Below are positions 1 to 6,817 of a stretch of 35,484 nt of DNA, piece by piece (within the stretch, counting starts at the first letter, position 1; each line of letters opens with the position of its first letter). Made by a program: the position numbers and the translations under genes. Below the pieces are notes generated by a model, which saw only the letters and a program-made list of their open reading frames with translations, was not told the DNA's origin and did no database searches. The stretch is taken from positions 1 through 35,484 of IMG/VR virus record IMGVR_UViG_3300032291_002344; one strand, written 5' to 3'. The DNA comes from a virus.

Positions 1-2
1 CC

Positions 3-824
3 AACCCGACTACTACGACAGTTCAAGAAACAACAACGTCAACAACAACGACTTCTGTGGTGAACTCAACTAGCACTTCTTCAACTTCCACAACAGTGCC
101 AGAACCAAGTACCACGACAACGGCGATGCCACCAAGCACAACCACAACATCTATCGCACCTCAAATATCTGAGCCAGAATTCGTTGATACCGTCGTTCCT
201 GTAGAGCCTGAACCAACCGAGACAGGGACCACAAGCACGTCAATAGAGGAAGCCACGCCAGAAACGACGCTTCCCGAAGAAACAACCACGACAGATGAAA
301 CATACCCCGACACTACCCAAGAGCCAGTCGTGGACACAACCCTGCCAGAAGCCACGGATACCCCTCTAGAAGCCCCTCTAAGCGACGAGGAAGTGGATTC
401 GCTAATAGCAGAGGCAGAAACCACAGAAGCCCTCGTGGAAGCGTTGGCTGAACTCAGCCCAGAACAGGTCGAACAGGTCGTGGAATCGTTGCTTGCTGAG
501 GAACCATCCCAAGAGCAGGCAACCGCCCTCGCGTCCAGTCCTGAAGTGCTTGCAATAGTTAGCACCGAGCAGGCGCAACAAATCTTTGAGGCGTTGGACG
601 TAGCCGAACTATCCGATGCACAAACCGAAGAACTTATCGCCGCGATTGAATCCGCACCTACGGAAATCCGTGAAGAATTTGAGGACACCATCGACATCTT
701 TGGTGAAGGCTTAGATGACTACACGCCTACTGGCTCAAACATCCCAGTCGGAGAACGCCGCACCCTTATCGCCGTCACAGCAGGGATAACCCTCGCCGCC
801 GCAGGTACTAGAATTAGACGCTAA
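3..824 (+). CDS. Partial Thr/Ser-rich, acidic protein with C-terminal membrane anchor
   Basis: The frame is open from the left edge, so this is the C-terminal part of a longer protein. A GTG at 57 has no Shine-Dalgarno sequence and is probably internal. The visible part begins with about 85 residues dominated by Thr, Ser, Pro and Glu. An acidic, alanine-rich helical region follows, with alternating Pro-Glu, Gln and Leu positions. The protein ends in a short hydrophobic stretch (around LIAVTAGITLAAAG) followed by the basic tail TRIRR. This layout suggests a surface stalk held in the membrane by its C-terminus, or a fibre-like late protein. Thr-rich linkers of this type are common in actinobacterial surface proteins. 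The stop overlaps the next start (TAATG), tying it to the lysis cassette. Function is unknown. Confidence 0.75.
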   Translation, partial: NPTTTTVQETTTSTTTTSVVNSTSTSSTSTTVPEPSTTTTAMPPSTTTTSIAPQISEPEFVDTVVPVEPEPTETGTTSTSIEEATPETTLPEETTTTDETYPDTTQEPVVDTTLPEATDTPLEAPLSDEEVDSLIAEAETTEALVEALAELSPEQVEQVVESLLAEEPSQEQATALASSPEVLAIVSTEQAQQIFEALDVAELSDAQTEELIAAIESAPTEIREEFEDTIDIFGEGLDDYTPTGSNIPVGERRTLIAVTAGITLAAAGTRIRR

Positions 825-985
825 TGAGAAAACTTTTGGATTACCTAGTGGATAATGCGTGGACATGGGCAGGTACAGGCATGGTCCTGATTACCCTCTC
901 TGGTCCTACCTTAAGACAGGCAACCCTTATCACAGGCGTTGTTGTTTTGGTACACTCAATACTCACACTCTCAAAGAAAGACTAG
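824..985 (+). CDS. Small two-helix membrane protein, holin candidate
   Basis: This 53-residue gene starts at an ATG overlapping the preceding stop (TAATG) and ends three bases before the next start. It has two hydrophobic stretches, about residues 13-27 (WTWAGTGMVLITLSG) and 34-50 (TLITGVVVLVHSILTLS), a charged N-terminus (MRKLLD) and a KKD tail. Two transmembrane helices in a short protein beside an endolysin fit a class II holin or a holin partner. No family is recognised. The tight packing on both sides and the membrane pattern support a real gene; the lysis role is inferred from position. Confidence 0.65.
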   Translation: MRKLLDYLVDNAWTWAGTGMVLITLSGPTLRQATLITGVVVLVHSILTLSKKD

Positions 986-987
986 TC

Positions 988-1236
988 ATGGCAAAACTTC
1001 AGAACATTATCTTCCGTATCGTTGCACTGTTTGGCTCATCTGCATTGGCGGCTGTCGCTGGTGGTGCTTTGATTGGTGTAGAACTTTGGAAGTCGGCAGC
1101 ACTTGCTGGCATCATGGCATGCGCCCAAGTAGTAGAGAAGTTGTTGCGCTTCAGCGTTGACGGTTCACTCAGCAAAGAAGAAATCGAACTCGCGTTCACT
1201 GGTGCGGTTAAGGCAAAGCCTGAAGTAGCCGAGTAA
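988..1236 (+). CDS. Putative holin, r1t-like
   Basis: The start is the ATG at 988; a longer reading from 859 would overlap the small membrane gene upstream. The 82-residue product has a hydrophobic stretch from about residue 9 to 30 and a second from about 33 to 46. A short polar tail contains DGSLSKEEIELAF. In r1t-type actinophage holins the membrane segments are commonly followed by a D-G-x-L-(S/T)-x-x-E-I-x-x-A-F segment, which matches this tail. Its stop overlaps the endolysin start (TAATG), the expected holin-endolysin coupling. It would form membrane lesions that release or activate the endolysin. The membrane nature is clear and the family is likely. Confidence 0.7.
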   Translation: MAKLQNIIFRIVALFGSSALAAVAGGALIGVELWKSAALAGIMACAQVVEKLLRFSVDGSLSKEEIELAFTGAVKAKPEVAE

Positions 1237-1796
1237 TGGCGTTGAAGAAGAAGGCAGGCAATGACCTGCCTATCATCCCCGTCAAACTCTGTTCGTGTCT
1301 TAAGAACGCAAAGCCTGGTGAACTCGCTCCGAAACTTCTTCGCAAGATTGAAGGCAAAGGGATGTTGCACCATTGCGCGGCAGACGCATACGAAGCAATG
1401 GACGCGGCAGCAAATGCTGAAGGAATTGACCTCAGTCCGACAAGCCCAGCGGACACATATCGCACTCTTGCGGTACAAGAGTATGGATTCTTCCAGCGAT
1501 ACACAACAGATGTAATTGCAGGTCAAAAGCCTCGCGTGTATCAGGGCAAAGCGTGGTATCTAAAGAAGGGCAATGCGATGTTGGCTGTGCCTGGAACGTC
1601 CAAGCATAACCTCGGTATTGCCATTGACATTGCTAACGCTAGCGAACCAAAGCGTCTTGCATGGTTGAAGGCTAACGCTGTGTCGTTTGGTTTCTCTTGG
1701 GAAGTAGTACCAAGTGAACCGTGGCATTTGCGTTACGTGTGTGGCGATGCAAAACCGCAACGTGTTCTTGACTACCTCGCGAGTAAAGTAGCCTGA
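1236..1796 (+). CDS. Endolysin: VanY-type peptidoglycan carboxypeptidase
   Basis: The protein has 186 residues. The C-terminal half carries the zinc signature of the D-alanyl-D-alanine carboxypeptidase (VanY) family: TSKHNLGIAIDI, where His124 and Asp131 would bind zinc, and EPWHLRY, where His164 is the third ligand and Glu161 the likely catalytic base. Such enzymes cut peptide cross-links of peptidoglycan. No cell-wall-binding repeat or signal peptide is visible, so export should depend on the neighbouring holin. It starts at an ATG overlapping the holin stop. The N-terminal 60 residues contain a CSC motif and are not recognised; they may help in wall recognition. Confidence 0.88.
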   Translation: MALKKKAGNDLPIIPVKLCSCLKNAKPGELAPKLLRKIEGKGMLHHCAADAYEAMDAAANAEGIDLSPTSPADTYRTLAVQEYGFFQRYTTDVIAGQKPRVYQGKAWYLKKGNAMLAVPGTSKHNLGIAIDIANASEPKRLAWLKANAVSFGFSWEVVPSEPWHLRYVCGDAKPQRVLDYLASKVA

Positions 1797-1797
1797 T

Positions 1798-2016
1798 GTG
1801 GATACTGGGATTGCCTCTATTGGGGTTGCTGTTATTACTGGTTTTTTTGGTCTGCTAACTATTCTTCTGCAGAAACTAAAAAAAGAAAACACCAAAGACC
1901 ACGAGATAGTAATGGGCATGTTGAAGATGGTGTACAAGAAGCAGGGTTCTGTTGAGTACAAGATAGACAAAGTGTCAGACCAATTAGGTGAGCACGTAAA
2001 AAATCATCCTCGGTAA
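1798..2016 (+). CDS. Small membrane protein with helical tail, lysis-associated
   Basis: This 72-residue product starts at GTG 1798, two bases after the endolysin stop. One transmembrane segment lies near the N-terminus (about residues 4-25, IASIGVAVITGFFGLLTILL). A charged helical tail with many Lys and Glu follows. This architecture resembles small actinophage proteins found after the endolysin and sometimes annotated DUF2746, which may be second holins or holin regulators. An ATG at 1796 in another frame opens a competing 20-codon hydrophobic reading frame. The 72-residue frame is longer and has a natural charged tail, so it is preferred. Exact role unknown. Confidence 0.65.
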   Translation: MDTGIASIGVAVITGFFGLLTILLQKLKKENTKDHEIVMGMLKMVYKKQGSVEYKIDKVSDQLGEHVKNHPR

Positions 2017-2056
2017 TCGCAAGACAATTCAATAGGCTGGTATCTTGGTCGGTCCC

Positions 2057-2206
2057 ATGACTCGCCAAACCTTAGAGACAATCCGCAAATACCTAGTAAC
2101 CGCAAGGGTTTCCCGTCCCGAAGAAGATGAGTTCTTCCGCGCACTCAACGAACTAGACCACCTGCTTACCGCGTCCTCGCGCCCCCGTGAGACAGTAAAC
2201 TCTTGA
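2057..2206 (+). CDS. Small hypothetical protein, 49 residues
   Basis: A short frame from ATG 2057, ending one base before the next ATG. The product begins MTRQTLETIRKYL and looks helical and charged, with two amphipathic stretches separated by a Pro-rich turn. There is no clear Shine-Dalgarno sequence before the start. An in-frame TTG at 2045 would add four residues. No family is recognised. It is retained because it fills the gap between the lysis cassette and the next gene without large overlap and keeps the local codon usage. Confidence 0.45.
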   Translation: MTRQTLETIRKYLVTARVSRPEEDEFFRALNELDHLLTASSRPRETVNS

Positions 2207-2207
2207 C

Positions 2208-2474
2208 ATGGAAGAAGGGCTAACACATCCCGTAGTCATAGTCACATGGACGGACGCGCATGCCGCGACAGAAACATGGACTGCACTAGACAACATCGAC
2301 CAAGACCCATGCATGGTGGTCAGTTGCGGATTCCTGTTAGCAGTAGAACAAGGTGGCAAACCCGACCACGTAACTATCTACCAATCAAAAACAGATAACG
2401 ATGACGTAGACGGCGTGTTGTGTATCCCCGTGGCGATGGTCAAGACGCTAAAAGTTTTTCCAAATAATACTTGA
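2208..2474 (+). CDS. Conserved small phage protein, unknown function
   Basis: An 88-residue acidic protein that starts right after the previous stop. It opens with MEEGLTHPVVIVTWTDAHA. A hydrophobic strand followed by W-T/x-D-A and a later VVSCGFLLA strand is a pattern seen in small phage proteins of unknown function. The remainder reads as a compact beta-rich domain (CIPVAMVKTLKVF). No catalytic motif is visible. The stop codon overlaps the -35 element of the promoter for the recombination module, so this is the last gene of the leftmost transcription block. Confidence 0.65.
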   Translation: MEEGLTHPVVIVTWTDAHAATETWTALDNIDQDPCMVVSCGFLLAVEQGGKPDHVTIYQSKTDNDDVDGVLCIPVAMVKTLKVFPNNT

Positions 2475-2500
2475 CAAACAGTATTACTTGTCTGTAAGGT
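2471..2500 (+). promoter_or_regulatory. Sigma70-type promoter for the recombination module
   Basis: TTGACA at 2471-2476 is followed after 18 bases by TAAGGT at 2495-2500. A GAAGGGA ribosome-binding site follows at about 2521-2527, before the ATG at 2533. The -35 matches consensus perfectly and the -10 is moderate. The -35 overlaps the stop of the preceding gene. Confidence 0.65.
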
Positions 2501-2532
2501 GAGACGCATCAACTTACAACGAAGGGAAACAC

Positions 2533-3492
2533 ATGGAAATCAAACGATTCCGCATAACCAAACCCACACACGGAGAACAAGACTGGCTTGACATCCGCTT
2601 CTGGGATGAACAGAAACGTAAACGAGTATCAGCATCAGCAGTAGCCGCAATCTACGGGCTACACCCATTTGTTCCGATGGACAAGTACGCTGCCGAACTG
2701 TTAGGTGACATACCCCCTGCACCTATCCCGCCAACATGGGCAATGACCCGTGGCAACGACCTTGAACCACTCTGTATCAAGTGGGCAATAGACCGAACAG
2801 GCATAGAGTTCTTCACACCCGAAGAAATGTTTGCTTGTGAAACTGACAACGGTGCGCGAATGATTGCCACCCTTGACGGCTTCTATGAGAACGGTGATGA
2901 CCGCAAGATACTTGAAATCAAAACCATGAACCGTGAATGGTCAGGTGTACTGCCCGACTACTGGCGTGTCCAAGGTATCCAGCAAGCCATCTGTGCTGAC
3001 GTAAGTCAGGTGACATGGGGTGTGTTCGATTCCTCTATGAGTTTCTTTATACACGAACAAATGATTAGCGAAGGAGAAAAGAATGAGCACATTGAAGCAG
3101 TCGGAAAGTGGCTGGCATCCTGCGATTTGGGCATCACACCTGAAGGTGTCAAATGGTCATATGAAACCATCACGACCCGCTACCAACGTCCAACGGACAC
3201 CACGATTGAACTCCCACCTGACACTCTTGACTTGGTCACCCAACTCAAGCAAGTAAAGAAACAGGTCAAGGAACTGAGCGTTATTGAGGACCAGTTGAAA
3301 GCAGAACTCTGCGATTTGATTGGGCAGAATGAATACGCTACGGTGAACGGCACGATGGTTGCCACATGGAAAGGCAAAACGTGGCAGTCACTTGACATCA
3401 AATCATTGAAAGCATTAGAGCCAGCAATAGCAGACAAATACAGTAAGCAAGTAACCAATAGAACACTATTACTTAAAGGTGAAAAGATTTGA
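2533..3492 (+). CDS. YqaJ-type (lambda exonuclease-like) recombinase nuclease
   Basis: A 319-residue PD-(D/E)xK exonuclease of the YqaJ viral recombinase type. Visible motifs are RVSASAVAAIYG (30s-40s), GNDLEP with Glu78, ATLDGF with Asp115, LEIKT with Glu128 and Lys130, and the helix YWRVQGIQQAI near 143-153. Such enzymes resect double-stranded ends to leave 3' single strands for a partner annealing protein, probably the gene at 3929. The C-terminal 100 residues contain a Lys/Glu-rich coiled region (LKQVKKQVKELSVIEDQLKA) and a final small domain. A good ribosome site (GAAGGGA) precedes the ATG and a promoter lies just upstream. The endonuclease VII gene overlaps the stop by four bases. Confidence 0.88.
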   Translation: MEIKRFRITKPTHGEQDWLDIRFWDEQKRKRVSASAVAAIYGLHPFVPMDKYAAELLGDIPPAPIPPTWAMTRGNDLEPLCIKWAIDRTGIEFFTPEEMFACETDNGARMIATLDGFYENGDDRKILEIKTMNREWSGVLPDYWRVQGIQQAICADVSQVTWGVFDSSMSFFIHEQMISEGEKNEHIEAVGKWLASCDLGITPEGVKWSYETITTRYQRPTDTTIELPPDTLDLVTQLKQVKKQVKELSVIEDQLKAELCDLIGQNEYATVNGTMVATWKGKTWQSLDIKSLKALEPAIADKYSKQVTNRTLLLKGEKI

Positions 3493-3932
3493 AGGTTTGT
3501 TCAGTTTGCAAAATCTCCAAACCATTTGAGGATTTTTCAAAACGCAAAACAATAAAGTCTGGTTACTCTTCATGTTGTAAACGATGCCATCAAAACAACA
3601 CACGTAAATGGAAAAAAGAAAATTCTGACAAGGTTAGAGATACAAGATTAAAACATAAATTTGGGATTTCTTTGGAAATTTATTTAGATATGCTTAACAA
3701 GCAGAATGGGGTGTGTGCAATTTGCGGTAAAGACGAAGTTATTTTAGTAAAAGGTTCATTACGAAAACTTGCAGTTGACCATGACAGAAAGTGTTGTTCT
3801 GGTCAAAAAAGTTGCGGTAAATGTGTAAGAGGTCTCTTGTGTCAGTACTGTAATACTGCACTTGGGTTATTTAGAGAAGATGAAACATTATTAATTAAAG
3901 CGATTAACTATATAAAGGGAGAACGAGCATGA
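3489..3932 (+). CDS. Recombination endonuclease VII-like nuclease
   Basis: A 147-residue protein. The C-terminal half matches phage endonuclease VII: CAIC (Cys76, Cys79), AVDHDR (Asp97-His98-Asp99), VRGLLCQYCN (Cys118, Cys121, Asn122) and ALGLF. The N-terminus has a separate zinc-knuckle-like part (CSVC at 4-7 and CCKRC at 29-33). The family resolves branched DNA, and many copies behave as free-standing homing-type nucleases. The start is TTG 3489, in a four-base overlap with the preceding stop and after AAAGGTG. Its DNA is clearly richer in A and T than the neighbours, with many A/T-ending codons, which suggests recent arrival. Confidence 0.9.
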   Translation: MKVCSVCKISKPFEDFSKRKTIKSGYSSCCKRCHQNNTRKWKKENSDKVRDTRLKHKFGISLEIYLDMLNKQNGVCAICGKDEVILVKGSLRKLAVDHDRKCCSGQKSCGKCVRGLLCQYCNTALGLFREDETLLIKAINYIKGERA

Positions 3933-4567
3933 AACTAGAAGAAATCCTCGGCAAGTATGGCGTACCAGACCCAAAGATTGTTGGCAAACTACCTCGCGGT
4001 GGAACCTCACTTGATTTTGTGGGGCATGCGGACGTTACCAAGATGCTCCTAGAAATTTCTACGGAGTGGACATGGGAACCAGTTGCATTCGACAATGACG
4101 GACTACCTGCGTACCGTGTAGAGAACGGCATGGCACACATGGCTGGATGGATGACCATTCACGGTGTACGCCGTCTCGGTATCGGCTCGGTGCAAGCATC
4201 AAAGCCTGACTTACTCAAGGAACTTGTGTCCGACTTCATTCGTAATGCGGCTATGCGCTTCGGTGTATGCCTCGCACTATGGACCAAGCAAGAGTGGGAG
4301 TCAGACGATGCACCCGCAAAAGCACAGGTCGGTAGTAAGGCAGTAGTGCCAAAGGTTGCAAAGGTGGAGACACCAGCCGAGCCTGAAGCAGACAAGGCTC
4401 TCACCCAGTCGCAGGTAAAACAGTTCGTGGATGCTTGCGACAAGATTGGTTTAGACCCAGCCATCGTTGCATCCAAAGCCAAACTAAATTGGGACGGCAT
4501 CATCATGCAGTCACAGTTGCCGTTGTTGCGTGACGCATTCACCGCATTGAAGAACGAAGGTGGATAG
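3929..4567 (+). CDS. Putative single-strand annealing protein (Rad52-like)
   Basis: The protein has 212 residues. The first 130 form a compact domain with the patterns GTSLDFVGHADVTKMLLEI, WTWEPVAFD, GWMTIHGVRRLGIGS and KELVSDFIRNAAMRFGVCLALW. These are reminiscent of the Rad52/Erf-like annealing proteins of actinophages, which pair complementary strands made by a phage exonuclease. The second part is a Lys/Ala/Pro linker (about residues 130-155) and a small C-terminal helical domain, possibly for protein contacts. The neighbouring YqaJ exonuclease and downstream SSB support a recombination role. The ATG overlaps the preceding stop (ATGA). The precise annealing family should be treated as likely, not certain. 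Confidence 0.6.
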   Translation: MKLEEILGKYGVPDPKIVGKLPRGGTSLDFVGHADVTKMLLEISTEWTWEPVAFDNDGLPAYRVENGMAHMAGWMTIHGVRRLGIGSVQASKPDLLKELVSDFIRNAAMRFGVCLALWTKQEWESDDAPAKAQVGSKAVVPKVAKVETPAEPEADKALTQSQVKQFVDACDKIGLDPAIVASKAKLNWDGIIMQSQLPLLRDAFTALKNEGG

Positions 4568-4569
4568 CA

Positions 4570-4764
4570 ATGGCTGCGAAACGAACCGTAGACCCAACAG
4601 GAAAAGACCGTTCGGTCAAGATGATTGCGTTGCGTATCACCGCACAGCAACATGAAGTACTCACACAGTTGTGCCAACAGCGTGGCGTAGGACGTAGCGC
4701 TTTGCTACGTCAGTTGCTACAACAGGAGGTGAGGAATGTCCAAGGAACGAGCCAAGGGAACTAG
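4570..4764 (+). CDS. Small ribbon-helix-helix-like protein
   Basis: A 64-residue basic protein. After a flexible N-terminus comes a strand-like segment (VKMIALRITAQQHEVLTQL) and a second helix (GRSALLRQLLQQEV). This is the layout of ribbon-helix-helix (CopG/Arc-type) DNA-binding proteins: strand, helix, turn with Gly-Val-Gly-Arg-Ser, helix. It may repress early phage genes or help in DNA handling. It starts two bases after the preceding gene and overlaps the next one by 29 bases, inside the recombination operon. The fold call is from pattern only. Confidence 0.6.
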   Translation: MAAKRTVDPTGKDRSVKMIALRITAQQHEVLTQLCQQRGVGRSALLRQLLQQEVRNVQGTSQGN

Positions 4765-5071
4765 TTTTGAAACGTTCGTAGTGAACTATCTCAAAGACTT
4801 CTACCCTCACGTTGAACGGCGCACACTACAAGGCACGTTAGACAAAGGCGACATCACTGGAACAGACCCGCGTCTTGTATGGGAATGCAAGAACCACAAG
4901 ACATTGAACTTCTCTGGCTGGTTACATGAGGCTGAGAACGAACGAGTGAACGCGAAGGCAGAGATAGGTATAGTCGTGGCGAAGCGCCGTAACTATGGTA
5001 ATCCTGCTGACCAGTATGCGCTTGTCCGTTTAGAAGACTTAGTGAAACTGTTGAAGCAAGCAGGCTACTAA
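4736..5071 (+). CDS. PD-(D/E)xK nuclease, Holliday-junction-resolvase-like
   Basis: A 111-residue protein with the core of a PD-(D/E)xK nuclease: Glu12 in an N-terminal helix (FETFVVNYL), Asp39 in DKGDITG, and Glu50 and Lys52 in VWECKN, followed by a helix with Glu-rich residues and VVAKRR. This arrangement occurs in archaeal-type Holliday junction resolvases and related phage nucleases. In this operon it could process recombination intermediates beside endonuclease VII and the YqaJ exonuclease. It overlaps the upstream gene by 29 bases and the next start by one base. Confidence 0.72.
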   Translation: MSKERAKGTSFETFVVNYLKDFYPHVERRTLQGTLDKGDITGTDPRLVWECKNHKTLNFSGWLHEAENERVNAKAEIGIVVAKRRNYGNPADQYALVRLEDLVKLLKQAGY

Positions 5072-5505
5072 TGGTTGAGCGTACTGAAGGTTACGTACCA
5101 TCACATGACATCAAACAGTTTGACTTCACAAAAGATTTAGAGTTCGGACATCAAGGCGAGGAAATTGTTTTGCAGTTTCTTTCGGACTTAAGTCAGGGTT
5201 CTTTTGAGGTGAAGTATGACAGATACCGTAATGGTCGAATCTTCGTAGAGTACGAACAGAACCCACGTAATACAGGCTGGAAGCCAAGTGGGATACAGGT
5301 CACACAAGCGAAATGGTGGGTCTATTTGTTCTCGCCCAACGCATTCGTTATAATTGAGGTACGCAGATTGAAACGCTATCTCAAACATAATGTCACTCAA
5401 CTCAGACAGTTGGTAGCGGCGGAACACTCAGACAACCCAGCGAAAGGCTTTCTTATATACCCAGAGCAGGTCAAGGAGTTGATGTCAGTATCCACCTACG
5501 ATTAG
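5071..5505 (+). CDS. Hypothetical protein, possible PD-(D/E)xK-like domain
   Basis: This 144-residue product starts at an ATG overlapping the previous stop (TAATG). The segment FEVKYDRYRNGRIFVEYEQ (residues 45-63) followed by SGIQVTQAKWWVYLF resembles the central strands of restriction-endonuclease-fold proteins, with Glu30, Asp50 and Glu60 as possible acidic residues. The catalytic lysine is not in the usual E-x-K position, so the domain may be divergent or inactive. It ends in helices and a short YPEQVKELM segment. Its place in the recombination operon suggests a DNA-processing role. Confidence 0.55.
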   Translation: MVERTEGYVPSHDIKQFDFTKDLEFGHQGEEIVLQFLSDLSQGSFEVKYDRYRNGRIFVEYEQNPRNTGWKPSGIQVTQAKWWVYLFSPNAFVIIEVRRLKRYLKHNVTQLRQLVAAEHSDNPAKGFLIYPEQVKELMSVSTYD

Positions 5506-5513
5506 GAGAATAA

Positions 5514-5993
5514 ATGTTAAAGATTTTTACAGCATTACTTATAGGTTTAGGTTTAGCAGGGGGAACGGTAGCGATGGCAGAAGCACCAGCAAAGAACACA
5601 GGGACGCCATCCTCAACCGCAAACATTCGTTTAGTAAGGGAACAAGTAGTGCCACCATTGCCAATACCAGCAGATGCCAAAGCACCCCAGTGGTGGGCGC
5701 TTGCACGTCAGGTTGGTTGGACAGAAGACGCATTGCCTACCCTTGACTACGTGATTTTTAGAGAAAGCCGTGGCTTGAACCGTGCGTTCAACCGTCAAGA
5801 CCCCAATGGGGGGAGCCGTTGCTTGCTCCAACTGAATGGTTCATGGACTGGATGGCTGACCGACAAGGGTATCATCACTAAACCAGCAGACCTATTCAAG
5901 CCTGTCACCTGTCTTACGGCAGGGCTAGCCATCTACCAGTACGGTGTAGACCGTTACGGTTTTGGCTGGGGACCTTGGGCTATCAAGCCATAA
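5514..5993 (+). CDS. Secreted lysozyme/transglycosylase-like protein
   Basis: A 159-residue protein with a typical signal peptide: MLKIFTALLIGLGLAGG, hydrophobic core, and AMA at about 20-22 as a likely cleavage site. A Pro/Ser/Thr linker follows. The C-terminal domain has the lytic transglycosylase/lysozyme pattern: a helix with the likely catalytic Glu84 (IFRESRG), then NRQDPNGGSRCLLQLNGSW in place of the usual GLMQIN, then LTAGLAIYQYG and GWGPW. It should act on peptidoglycan outside the membrane. It is separated from the lysis cassette and lies among recombination genes, so it may act in wall remodelling rather than timed lysis. A clear AGGAG site precedes the ATG. Confidence 0.7.
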   Translation: MLKIFTALLIGLGLAGGTVAMAEAPAKNTGTPSSTANIRLVREQVVPPLPIPADAKAPQWWALARQVGWTEDALPTLDYVIFRESRGLNRAFNRQDPNGGSRCLLQLNGSWTGWLTDKGIITKPADLFKPVTCLTAGLAIYQYGVDRYGFGWGPWAIKP

Positions 5994-6003
5994 ACTAAAC
6001 ACG

Positions 6004-6162
6004 ATGAAGGGCAGACACACAACAAGTTGGGTATGCGATGCGTGCAGTACACGCCTCATTACCCATGTAAAAGTTTCCGAACCACCAACCCATGTTTGTC
6101 TTGGGCGTGATAGGAATAGCACAACAAACAACATCCATCCCATGAAAGAGGAAGACAAATGA
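6004..6162 (+). CDS. Small zinc-ribbon-like protein
   Basis: A 52-residue frame starting at ATG 6004 and overlapping the SSB start (ATGA). It contains WVCDACSTRL followed by HV and, 17 residues on, THVCLG, so two cysteines in CxxC spacing plus His and Cys partners could bind one zinc ion. Small single-knuckle proteins of this sort are frequent in actinophage genomes and their function is unknown. No Shine-Dalgarno sequence is visible. An upstream extension would overlap the previous gene, so the ATG at 6004 is preferred. Confidence 0.55.
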   Translation: MKGRHTTSWVCDACSTRLITHVKVSEPPTHVCLGRDRNSTTNNIHPMKEEDK

Positions 6163-6557
6163 ATACCATCACCATTGTCGGCAACGCTGGCAAACCAATT
6201 GAGTTGAAGTACGGTCAGTCAGGGCTAGCACAAGGCACGTTCTCTGTTGCTACCACATCAGGCAAAGACGAAAAGAAAGTTACCGTGTGGCACAACGTCA
6301 CTGTCTTCGGACAGATGGCAGAGCACGCTGCCTCGTCCATTGAAAAGGGTAGTCGCGTCATTGTCGTAGGCAAACTAGACATCTCGTCATACGAAAACAA
6401 AGAAGGCGTGAAGGTGTGGACTACAAAGATTTTGGCTGACGAAATCGGATTGACCATGCGTTTCAACAACGTGTTCGCAGACAAGACAGAACAAGTACTC
6501 AAGCAGGTGACACAGAAGTTCGGAGCACCATCGTTCCTTGAAGAAGAAAGTTTCTAG
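6159..6557 (+). CDS. ssb: Single-stranded DNA-binding protein
   Basis: A 132-residue OB-fold protein with the standard SSB layout: MNTITIVGNAGKPIELKYG, FSVATTSGK, VWHNVTVFGQMAEHAASSIEKGSRVIVVGKLDISSYENKEG and a final strand. It lacks the long Gly/Gln-rich linker of host SSB, but ends in an acidic tip (LEEESF) like other SSB C-termini that recruit partner proteins. It coats single strands produced in replication and by the YqaJ nuclease. A GAAAGAGGAAG ribosome site precedes the ATG. It is coupled to the zinc-ribbon gene upstream and the small gene downstream. Confidence 0.93.
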   Translation: MNTITIVGNAGKPIELKYGQSGLAQGTFSVATTSGKDEKKVTVWHNVTVFGQMAEHAASSIEKGSRVIVVGKLDISSYENKEGVKVWTTKILADEIGLTMRFNNVFADKTEQVLKQVTQKFGAPSFLEEESF

Positions 6558-6817
6558 TGGACATTATGAAACTGTCCTTTGACCAATGGTTAGAGATTGG
6601 TCTTAGGGCAGGGTTCACCACCCCACCTGTCTGCTCAACCCATGACGGGATACCGATGACGATTACCGAAGACGCAGAGTTCATGGACGGCTCTGACCCT
6701 TGCGTTTATGTGATGCGTTGCTATGAAAGTGATGAGGAAAGAGAAGCAGTTGAAGCCAACTGCAGTTCAGTTCTATGGAGGAACCCGTACTATGAGGCAC
6801 GAAACAAAGGGCGCTGA
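6557..6817 (+). CDS. Conserved small actinophage protein, unknown function
   Basis: An 86-residue acidic protein. The start is GTG 6557 overlapping the SSB stop, or ATG 6566 three codons later. The segment FDQWLEIGLRAGFTTPPVCSTHDGIPMT followed by GSDPCVYVMRCY is familiar from many small actinophage proteins annotated only as hypothetical. The conserved Cys, His and Asp residues (PPVCSTHDG, DPC) may bind a metal. It overlaps the next gene by 26 bases. The function is not known, and the position suggests early DNA metabolism. Confidence 0.7.
   Translation: MDIMKLSFDQWLEIGLRAGFTTPPVCSTHDGIPMTITEDAEFMDGSDPCVYVMRCYESDEEREAVEANCSSVLWRNPYYEARNKGR

Noticed and set aside
161-697. A 178-residue Ser-rich frame opposite the Thr-rich gene
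   Set aside because: It is the antisense image of the repetitive Thr/Glu coding sequence, with no ribosome site and opposite to a coherent operon.
859-987. N-terminal extension of the holin gene
   Set aside because: The extension overlaps the small membrane gene at 824-985 and has an unlikely composition; ATG 988 gives a normal holin start.
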